45,491 bases of DNA from Gonapodya prolifera JEL478 (taxonomy: Eukaryota > Monoblepharomycota > Monoblepharidomycetes > Monoblepharidales > Gonapodyaceae). Shown here piece after piece: positions 21,115 through 29,738 of this stretch (the stretch's first letter is position 1; every line of letters begins with the position of its first letter). Location of the stretch: assembly GCA_001574975.1 (NCBI GenBank), contig KQ965806.1, forward strand, positions 31,777 to 77,267. The letters are read 5' to 3'. The notes below the pieces were generated by a model that was not told where the DNA came from, searched no databases, and saw only the letters and a program-made list of their open reading frames with translations. The position numbers were made by a program, and so were the translations under genes.

Positions 21115-23348
21115 TCATCGAGCTTGTAAAGACGACCCCTCCACTCCATCATCGCCATCATCACCCAAGAAAAAATCCTTCACGACGCCCGCATACACCC
21201 CACCTGCGTACGTCCTCCTATTCAAGTCCGCCACGCATAGCATCCTGCGTCCAAGCTCGACCACCTGCGGTTCAAACCCAACAAGACCCCCCGTGCGCAT
21301 CGTTTCCGGATCGGGTACATTGCCCTCCATGACGTCCAGGACGGCGGACCCGATAAGGGAGTGCACACGACGGAAGACGGGGCTGGAGAGTTGCAGGTGT
21401 TGGGTGAGGAGCGTCCGAGCGGTATTTACAAGAGTGTCGTCTGGGGTTTTTGGGTCTGAACCACCATCCTCCGAGTGTTGAGGCTGCTGCAAGAACGTCG
21501 CAATATGCACCGCGAGGTGATGCGTCGTCGTGCCACCCTTGACCAAATCCGCAAGGGTCCTCCTGAACTCGTCCATCTTCTCATCCGGGACGGTCCCGTT
21601 TACGTTCGCAAGCTGCCTGAACACCAGTGTCACGCACGCCGCGCCAGTGAGCTCGTTCCATTCGCGCTGCAGTGCGGAGAGACGGGCCGTGTCGAAGGCG
21701 CATGTTTCGGGGATCGCAGTGGATGTGCGGTGACACGGACCGGAGTCAGATGAGGATGAAGGGTCGCCGCCGACAAGGTGGAGGAACGCAAAGTGGAGGA
21801 ATTCTGTGGACCCTACTGCGCTTGTGCGCGGTGTAGTGTTCTTCGCCGCGTACAGCCTCCACGCCGCCCTGAGCCATCGAGTCGTATTTGTGAGTTTGAT
21901 CCGCCCCGAGGTGAGCTGTTGCTGGAACCAGGACCATTCGGTCGTTTGGAGGGCGGTCAGGACGTGGGGGCGGAGGAGGCGGACGTGGTGGTTGGCCAGG
22001 TCCTGTAACACGAAAAAGGTTATGGTCTCCAACATCGTGGCGGCAAGGCGACTCAACAGAAAGCTCACTAGCTTCATGATCTCCAAAAGCTCAAACAGAT
22101 GCCTAAAAAATGTGCCCCACTTCTTCTCCTTTCCCTCTTCCTTCAAAGCTTCCACCGCCGCGTCCCTCGCCGGCGCGCAATGGACTTTGAGCAGCTGGCA
22201 AACACCCGCGACCACGGCCTGGCAGTCGAGAAAGCCCGCGGCATTTTTGGGTGCCACGCGTGCGTCGTCGAAGAACTCGTCGATTGCCGGTATGGCCGCG
22301 GGGGGCACGATTTCGCGCAGGATGCAGTGGCACTCGTTGACGATCAGGGAGAGCAGCCACGGGGATTTGGAGAGCGTGGCGGTGACTTGGTCCCAGTATC
22401 CCTCGTACCGCCTTTGAGCAGCGGCGTCACGCACGGTGGGCTGGTAGTGCAGGTGCGGGTCGAAGTAGAGGTCGTGTCGGAGTTGGAGGTTTGCTTGGAC
22501 CCGCGCGAGGTCGAGTTCCCGCAGTGTGAAGCGCGAAATTGGGGGGAGGAAGGGAAGCACGGCAGCGGGGACAGGGGTGTCAGGGGTGGGGTTTGTGACG
22601 TACGGGTGGATGGCGGAGCAGAGGGAGCAGTTTGGCGCAGTCCAGTCGTAGCCGGCTCCGGAGGATGCGTTGGAGGTATTGGCAAAGGAATGAGATATGG
22701 AGCTGGAGTCGTGTACGTGGTGCCAGGTTGGGTTTTCGGAAAAAGTAAGCCGACAGCTGGGGGATGTGGGTTCGTTGAAGAGGGTCGCTTGGTGATGCAG
22801 ACAGCTGGATGTGCTTGTGGTCCGAGCTTCACAGGTATGCGTACTCCAGTTTGGAAGCTCTGGTCTTTCGAGCCCTCGTCTCTTTGAGTGTCGAAGAGCG
22901 TCCAAGGTATATGGTACGAACCCTGCAGTAACTTTTCATACAGCTGGTTTGAGATGGACAGAGCAAAATGCACCTTACCTCGCCGTAGTCTATCGCGAAA
23001 CTTTGTCCGAGATGCTCTCAGCACCAAAGGGGTTGCGAGGTCCAGACTCTCAATCAATGAGCCTGACCCACGGCGAGATTGGAGCTCAGGCAGCCCCATC
23101 ATCGTTCCACTCTGGAACAGCGAAGAAAACACGTGCTTCGAGGTGGAGCTTCCCACCGGGACAGAGAATTTTTGACCCTGAGATTGAGGGATTGTCGCAG
23201 CGTCGCGGGGCTGCTCCAGAGACAACACCGAGGAGGGCCCGCAGGGCGACCCTCTGCCATCGTGAGACGGTGGAACGGCGTGCACAGATGCTCGCATGTC
23301 GGATGTGACCCCATCGTTGCCCACGAAGCCGTCAGGGAGGTCTGCCAT
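21115..23348 (-). CDS. SOK1: Sok1/TCP11 (T-complex protein 11) family protein
   Basis: Two exons, 23348-22979 and 22922-21115, with a 56-bp intron, encode about 725 aa. The start is the first ATG of the open frame (23346-23348). The family block LDLARVQANLQLRHDLYFDP (about residues 310-330), followed by YWDQVTATL, is diagnostic of fungal Sok1 and related TCP11 proteins. The rest of the C-terminal half is helical, with family-like segments (LLEIMKLVSFLLSR, PHVLTALQTTEWSWFQQQL). The N-terminal 180 residues are Ser/Pro-rich and poorly conserved. In yeast SOK1 was found as a high-copy suppressor of loss of protein kinase A; its biochemical activity is unclear. It is convergent with the MFS gene ending at 20801. 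Both exons are in frame, so it looks functional. Confidence 0.9.
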
Positions 23349-24338
23349 CGGCCCTTTGATGAGTGCGTTGCGAGAGAGTCGGCGGTGTCTTCAACGCGAC
23401 TTGTGCTCTCTCCGGGCTTTCTGGCGCGAAAGGTAGTCCTCCGTTTGTTGTGCTCGGCGATTGGTGAGTGGGTATCCGCCTCTGCGGCGTCGGTCCGTTC
23501 AAATATATGTTGAGTTCGTGATCTCGATTTTTGCCGAGCGTACCCCGCAAAACGAGATTGCGTAAAATTCCGCGGAGTAAAATACGAGAACAAAGAACGA
23601 GAAAAGACTGTTTCTCCTTTCCGCGAGGGTGGTGGTGGCGGGAATTGGGGCTCAGGGTTAGCTTGGCGGGAGCTGCAATTAACGAGCTCTACACATCTTT
23701 ATGTAATTCAGCGACCGCGAGCTTTGGACCTTTGCTATCACTTGTATTTCTTTATCCGCCAAAAGACCGCTGCTGTGATCGTTTTCGTTTTTGTTCGGAG
23801 GCCTGGATAATCCGCCTTTGAGGTCTTTGAGGCTTCTGGGGCGGAAAACAAAACACATCGGAGGGGGAGGAGCCCGGTGGAAGGGCACAAGGGCGGGCGG
23901 GCGGACACTGGACTGGCTTGGGAAGGAGAAGCCCTTCAACGTGCGATTGGCCCTCGAGATGGGTCGCGGTGTTCGCTGAGTGCAGAACAGGTCTTTTCTG
24001 GGGGATCACCACGATCTTTCCTCCCCCAAAAGAAACCTTACCTGGTCAAGATCCCGCCGATAGCTTACCTTGGAGCGGCCAAGGCAAAATCCTGGAGCTC
24101 TGACTGTCGAGGGCCGAGGGAGAGTGCCCTCCGGTTGTCTGCAACCGAGAACAACTGCCGGGGACTAACCCCACATGTTTCGGCATGGAAGCAGAGTTCA
24201 AGCAGCCGAGAGCACCGGTACTAAGGCCCCATAGCTCGGTTGCTACAGGCCGCTACCGTCGTTCAAGGGGATTCCGGTCTGCCGTAAGTGGTGCAGCGGG
24301 ACCACATTGACCGCACCTGTCCCCGAAACGTACATAGC
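23349..24338. other. Intergenic region upstream of the Sok1-like gene
   Basis: About 1 kb of GC-richer sequence with short frames on both strands, none carrying a domain. I looked for tRNA and 5S-like patterns and saw none. Confidence 0.4.
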
Positions 24339-24417
24339 ACTTGGAGTTCAGTGCAAGTTTTGACCAACGGCGAGATGAGTATCACCGTTGGTAATAGCTC
24401 GCTCTGAACTCCGAAGT
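24339..24417 (+). ncRNA. Strong nested hairpin, candidate structured RNA or DNA element
   Basis: The outer arms ACTTGGAGTTCAG (24339-24351) and CTGAACTCCGAAGT (24404-24417) pair over 13 bp with one bulged C. Inside, CCAACGG (24364-24370) pairs perfectly with CCGTTGG (24385-24391). The loop and the two internal single-stranded stretches are 12-14 nt each. It lies about 400 bp upstream of the first recognisable Fanzor-like coding piece. It could be a structured RNA, a palindromic transposon end or chance; only the folding potential is seen in the sequence. Confidence 0.35.
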
Positions 24418-24799
24418 CCGATCAGCAGCCGTCAAAATCAAATGGACCGGCGTCCAGCCGTGGGTGGGTTGATATGAAATATCAGTTCCTGCTCACACGT
24501 ATCAGCCATCACGGAAGGCAGGGTGTACATGGACGAGGCGGTGTTTGGACCGAGTTGGTTTTCCAAGCACGAAACGAGCTTCTTGGATCTCCGGGTTCAA
24601 GAGACGTTTGTTCAAGCGTACCAATACCGAGGCCTTATTAGCTGCGGAACATCTGGCCACTACCAGTTTTCGATGGGATTCTGGCCAGTGGTTGGTGCAA
24701 TGTGCTCGACAGTACGGTCACAGACAAGTGCGGAAACAGTACCCGTAATATTCCTTGGATGATTGGCCCATTCAAGGGCTGTGTCCAGCTTCACGCCAA

Positions 24800-26990
24800 A
24801 CCAAGATAGAATCAGTGCCAATATTTGATAAGAATTCTACACCAAAGTCAACAAGCAAGTCCGGTGCAGTATCTGGTTCTGATTACAGCAGCTGACAGCT
24901 CGACTGCAGTTCATGACTTCCAACAAAGTCAATCTATGGGGATGCTTACAGGACATGCCAGTCAGGTGAGAGATGTTGCAATAGAGTCATACTCTGCCTT
25001 CCTGACCCTCGCATGCCCTTTGAGCCTGTCATGGCGCGCTCCCAAAATTGCACCCTCTGAGGTTCCTTTCATGACAAGGAAAACCCTAATCCAGGACTGT
25101 GAGATATCTCAATATGTCATCATATTTACAATTTCTCACATCCCATCATTTCCAGGTCTCATGGCAATCTTGGTGTCAACATGCAACAAACTTGCCACCA
25201 ACATCAAGACAATGTGTTGGCACACATTCCCAGGGCAAATACGCAGTCTGTGCTCCATGCTGGTCTGGCTCGTCTTTATGGAGGTGAATGGTGGCACCAG
25301 GCAACAACGTGTCATGTTCACCAAGAGGACTGCAATCTTCTTTGGCAGGCACATCTTTTGCTCCATCTTTGAAGGTGAGTTTTGTGAGACATGGTGGCCT
25401 ACATTCATCTTTGACATGACTTTTTTTGTCACCTTCTACAGATCACAAATATTTCTCACTTACACTGCAAATCTTGAGGTACATTGAGAATGCCTGGAAA
25501 CACCAAGCCCACAACTATGTGAACCTCCACCAGTATGTCTACATTAGACTTCATCAAGTCTGTCTTTGGTGGCTGGGATGCCTTGTGCAAAATCCTCAAG
25601 GTCCTCTGCCAGGAACTTATCCTGCCTCTGTTCACCATCCAGACACAACTTGATCTCCAGCAAGTTCTTTGTGCTCCAACCAATGGCCAACATCCAAGTG
25701 TGCATGCCAAACTTTTTGTCCCACAGCTTCCATGAAGTGATTGCCCTTGCCAAAATGATGAAGAACCACAACTCTCCTCAAGGACATCTGCATCCCCACA
25801 ATGGCATCTGGGCAAACATCCATGCAACTCCAATCCCCAATGCTGCCACCATTGATGCTCAGCTGTCCATGCAGATGTGGACAAATTGCTTCAACCTTTG
25901 GCAGTTTAAGACTGACAGCCACAAGTTTGCACTGAGGTAAGCTGCCACATTAGTGGATGTCAGTGTGACAATGACGCTCTAGAACTACCTCCAACAACCC
26001 CCTCATCTATGTGATCTCCAAGGCTGTTGCATGGGCTAGTGTGATCACAGGTGTGACAAAGTCATGGTCCACGCATTGGTGGATGTTCCCTTCCATACCA
26101 ACAATCCTTGCCCTTACCTCCAACCTTGTGATGACTTAGGGCTACTGATGAGTGAGCAAGCTCCGTACTCAGGAATATCATAACAAGGCTAAGTTCAACT
26201 GGTGCAGTGAGTCTCTGTACTTCTTGCTTAGTAAAACATGACAAGGGACTAAACATGTCTCATTCTTCCAGGACCTTACAGCAGAAGTGGATGGACAAGG
26301 ACTGCACCATCCAAAAGATCAACATGGGAATGCTGCCATTCAAGACTGTGCACCTGCTGCACCAAAACTGGTACCTTGCATACTTTCTCCTGTTGGAATT
26401 CTATCAGAAGCACTGGGTGAAGAAGTAAGTTGTCCCCATTTCATATCCAATGACATGTCAACCTAAACTAATTGTGTCTCCTTTGTGGACTTTGTTTTAA
26501 GTTAAAAGCTGGCCAACAGCATGCACTGGCCCTCATTGTGGGTTGCTTCACTTGTGGCAAGAACCATTCCAAGTGCATCATTGCCCAGGGTGCTGCCGTT
26601 GAGTTACTCACATCTGAGAATGTTTGTCTTGGCAGGTGTGGTGGTGGTCCTGATTGATGAGTTCAGGACCAGTCAGGTGTGCTCCCAGTGCCATGAGTAT
26701 TTCCCAAATGAACAAGGGACCAAACAGAACCATTGGGGCATGCAGTGAGTTTTGATGACATGGTCTTTGTCAAGAAATTAAAATATTCTTTGTTGTCTCA
26801 ATCATGCACAACTCATGGGTGCAAGCTGATCTGGAACTGAGACATCAGTGCAGTGAGAAATATCCTCTAACTTTTCCTCTATGCAAATGCCTGTTTCATC
26901 CAAGGTTGCAACCAATCCCTCTGCCCTGGCCACTTCAGCTGGAAGAACCCTCGACCATTTTCACCTTTGCCATTTTCAACATCTAATGAG
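24800..26990 (+). pseudogene. Decayed Fanzor (eukaryotic TnpB homologue) with introns and stops
   Basis: Fanzors are RNA-guided nucleases encoded by eukaryotic transposons and related to TnpB/Cas12. Family-like pieces lie in order on the plus strand: ATNIKTMCWHTFPGQIR (about 25190-25245), WTNCFNLWQF...HKFALR (about 25880-25935), then KWMDKDCTIQKINMGMLPFKT with NWYLAYFLLLEFYQKHW (26286-26425), and after an intron KLKAGQQHALALIVG. Next is the zinc-ribbon block VVVLIDEFRTSQVCSQCHEY (26641-26700; Cys codons at 26680 and 26689) followed by HWGMQ. The final piece reads LIWN-stop-DISAVRNIL (26826-26867), where the family has WNRD.SA.NIL: the Arg codon is TGA at 26838-26840 but the RuvC-end Asp (26841-26843) is kept. 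A TAA follows at 26868. Frames change between pieces, only partly explained by GT-AG introns, so it is inactive as it stands. Confidence 0.78.
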
Positions 26991-27516
26991 TTCTATTGCC
27001 TTCTACTCAAGTCACTTTCCTCTCTAACTCAAATATTTCCAGTCTTCACAACTTTCTCAAAATCTTTATATGTGATACCTGCCTAGGGCGCAAGCAAACC
27101 TGGTTAACAAGGCAGACATCCCCCGAGGGACATTGACACTTGGGAGTGCGTGGCCGTTTTGGTGGGGTGGAACCTTGCAGTGCACAACAAAGTTACAAGG
27201 CCACCAGATATTGTCCAAGTGTAATCTTATTTTAGGGACCGTGCACTTCTGCAGTTGCGCACAGTTTGTAGCCAAACTGGAACTCAAGTGCTCACATGCC
27301 TAGGATATGTCCAAAGGTGGCAAGGCTTGTGTAGAGGGGTTAGAAGGGGGTCAAAGTTTTTAGAATGTTGCCATTGGATGTATTCTGTAAAGAAACCACA
27401 TGTAGACTATATAAGGCCTATGCCCCCTAGTCCCTTAGTCCCTTGCCACAAGGTCATTTGTCCCAAAGTGGAATCTAATAATAGGGGATTGACTTTCAAG
27501 TGTCAATTCCACTACA

Positions 27517-27554
27517 GGTTCTCCCTACTACAGCATGTATTTCTGGTACAACAA
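27517..27554 (+). repeat. 38-bp segment, inverted copy at 43171-43207
   Basis: Starts GGTTCTCC and continues CTACAGCATGTATTTCTGG then TACAACAA. The minus strand of 43171-43207 matches it except for one indel and one substitution. It lies about 560 bp past the end of the Fanzor remnant. Confidence 0.7.
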
Positions 27555-27570
27555 TAAGATATTTCCTCAT

Positions 27571-27634
27571 CTGTTCTTCAAGAAAAGACTTAAATGCAGG
27601 GGGAAAAATCCTGTTCTTCAAAAAAGGCTTATAT
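27571..27634 (+). repeat. Direct duplication of a 24-bp segment, period 40 bp
   Basis: CTGTTCTTCAAGAAAAGACT (27571-27590) recurs as CTGTTCTTCAAAAAAGGCTT at 27611-27630, and both are followed by TA-rich bases. Confidence 0.6.
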
Positions 27635-28035
27635 TTAGTTTTGGGACCTCCATATCCTTCAGAATGATGGTTACCAAAAACATTGTTGTCAGTTCCTTTT
27701 GCTACACAAGTGCTTATGGATATGAGCAGAACTCCAGGTGAAAGTCCATAAATCCAACAAAACCTGACATTTAGTGAAACCTTGCATGTGTACTTCTCTC
27801 AATTTTATTGGGGCACACATGAGAAAACATCCTACTCCAAGACAAGAAGTCAAGTTATTGGTCCATTTGATCATGATCCAATCCTTCTCCATGACATGAA
27901 CCTATAACATCAAATCAACCTTTGGCTTTATTTATGTGCTGTGAAGCATTGTCACGCCAATCGTGTTGCCGCGGTCATGTGGCCCATGCACATTTTGAAG
28001 TGGGCCGCATTTTTGTCAACCTGGGGCAGGAAGCA

Positions 28036-28121
28036 AATCATTTGCTACGACTGCCTCAGGTGAGTTTCTACGGCGATCAGCGATGTGTGTTTCCTTTAAT
28101 CATTTGCTAAACTTGCCTCAG
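28036..28121 (+). repeat. 24-bp direct repeat bracketing a 62-bp intron-like segment
   Basis: AATCATTTGCTA-CTGCCTCAG at 28036-28059 recurs at 28098-28121. The first copy is followed at once by GTGAGT and the second ends in CAG, so the segment 28060-28121 has intron-like ends. Confidence 0.5.
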
Positions 28122-28645
28122 TCCATCTGCCGTCGGCATGATCTGTTTTTGGCATCACGCATCACTGTCTACATAACAAGCATAATTCTTCATTGAAAGT
28201 GCACACACAAAAGGCCACGCCACCCCGGCTCTAGCTTGGGTTGGGTGGACGATACGCGCTTGGGTGAAGAAATTTCAGCGGTTGTGTTTACAAATTACAA
28301 AAGAAGAGTCGATGTAGGTTGAGCCTCCAGATCTTATGCCGAGCTCGCAAAAGACTTGTTCTCTTGTCTTTGACTGCGTACATCGGAGACTCATTGTCGG
28401 ATAGTCAACTTTACTCTTGCCGCTCAAACTGCCAGCGGCCCGCACCGCACATCCCCCTCCACTCGAATATATTTCGCTTTGCGAGGCTTAAACCAGAATC
28501 TGCCGGTGTAATATATTGAACGTGTTCTGTGCCCTGTTCCCTGTGGCGGTGATTCTCGAATCTCCGCCTCCCTGGCCCCGCCGTGCACTCAGAACCAACC
28601 GGCGAATCTGGTAAGCCTCCCCTAATAATACCGGCAGTGGGTCGT

Positions 28646-28653
28646 ATTTAAGA
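28646..28653 (+). promoter_or_regulatory. TATA-like element TATTTAAG
   Basis: About 72 bp before the ATG at 28725, inside a GC-balanced stretch. A plausible core promoter for the small gene that follows; no other evidence. Confidence 0.3.
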
Positions 28654-28724
28654 CCGCTATTGAGCGGAGATTCCTATCTCTAATTCCTATCATACACTCA
28701 AATCTCAATCCATCGATCGCTGCC

Positions 28725-29219
28725 ATGGCAATGGAGACGCTCTCGATTTCATACGCGGCAACATCCTTCCCGCCACCGCCAATATACCTGCCGCCTTACA
28801 CTACCATGCCACTCCCCGGTCACTCCATGTCCACGCCCGAGTTCGACGTTGTCGCGCGAGGCTTGATGGACCCGATCGCGTCGACGAACGGACGTCTGCG
28901 TCAACAGAAGCAGCGGCTCCCAACGCCGCCAAACTCCCCGCCCCCGGCGTCGACCGGGCGGGAAGCGAGGCCGCGACTTCCCGCGTCGGTTCTGTACGGG
29001 ACGGCGCCTTTAAGGGATGTGACGCAGCTTGGTGGGAGGGACATTGTGGGGCAGAGCTACTCGTTTGGGCTGACTGGAGGTGTGGAGCCAACGTGGGGTT
29101 CCCCATTCCTTCTCGCCGCCCCTAGCAGTGGTGTGGGTCGGCAGACGGACCCGCTTTTGGTGCCTGATGTTGCTCCTGGAGAGCTGGAGTGGGATTTGGA
29201 TGAACTACTGGGTTTTTGA
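28725..29219 (+). CDS. Hypothetical 164-aa protein with acidic hydrophobic C-terminus
   Basis: A single intronless exon with a good start context (CCATGG). I do not recognise a family. The first 30 residues are rich in Pro and Tyr (FPPPPIYLPPYTTMPLPG). A basic Gln/Arg segment (GRLRQQKQRLPTPPNSPPP) follows; it contains the sites TPP and SPP and could be a proline-directed phosphorylation target. The last ten residues, LEWDLDELLGF, alternate acidic and large hydrophobic residues like short transcription-activation motifs. Such composition suggests a mostly disordered regulatory protein, possibly a co-regulator without its own DNA-binding domain. Support for being real: one long frame, an upstream TATA-like box, and composition distinct from the other frames. 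No homologue is named. Confidence 0.6.
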   Translation: MAMETLSISYAATSFPPPPIYLPPYTTMPLPGHSMSTPEFDVVARGLMDPIASTNGRLRQQKQRLPTPPNSPPPASTGREARPRLPASVLYGTAPLRDVTQLGGRDIVGQSYSFGLTGGVEPTWGSPFLLAAPSSGVGRQTDPLLVPDVAPGELEWDLDELLGF

Positions 29220-29738
29220 GTGGTTCGCGTTGGGGCACGACCACGTATTAGGTGGGTTTCACGACTGGGGTCTTTTGAAAGCTAGAGGTTCTCACGGTTT
29301 CATTCTTCCTTTTCAGACTTCTTATATCGTTTTATGGACTTTGCAACCCTCGCATACCGTACCAACCGAAAAAACTAGACTACACATTCCTCTCGTCTGT
29401 ATTTAGTTCTGTTCGTTTGTTATTATGTTTATAGTTGTGGGAGAGCTGGCAGAATAGATCCGTTGTTTCACAAACAATGTTGGCCACCACTCCCGCCAAA
29501 AGGGCGCAACGCCACCTTCCCTCACCAACCCGTGAGTTCCCCACCGGGCAACGCCCCGAGCGTCATCCCTGTGTACTTGCCACATTTGTCTCACACGCAC
29601 CCGTTGATGCCTGCGCCACCTCGCACTCGTCCTCGTTCTCGGTGGTGCCAAATGCCCGTACTCACTGCCCACGTTCGATTCCTGACGCGCGCACTTGCTG
29701 CTTTTACCTGACCATAAAAGGGACACAAAAGTGGGAAA
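29220..29738. other. Intergenic region before the ARS2-like gene
   Basis: 3' flank of the small gene and promoter of the next. The frames here are short and overlap in several phases; none is supported. Confidence 0.45.

Larger units (their letters stand above)
27000..28724. other. AT-rich repeat-like flank, no supported gene
   Basis: Contains a 38-bp segment repeated in inverted orientation at 43171 (27517-27554), a 40-bp-period duplication (27571-27634) and an intron-like tandem duplication (28036-28121). The composition resembles the Fanzor stretch up to about 27900. The last 400 bp are the upstream region of the next gene. Confidence 0.45.

Noticed and set aside
22344-22978. Continuation of Sok1 exon-1 frame past the intron
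   Set aside because: After 22979 the family blocks continue in another frame; the open stretch is intron plus shadow.
23560-24250. tRNA, 5S rRNA or other classical RNA gene
   Set aside because: No T-loop/anticodon arrangement or internal control boxes seen here or elsewhere in the window.
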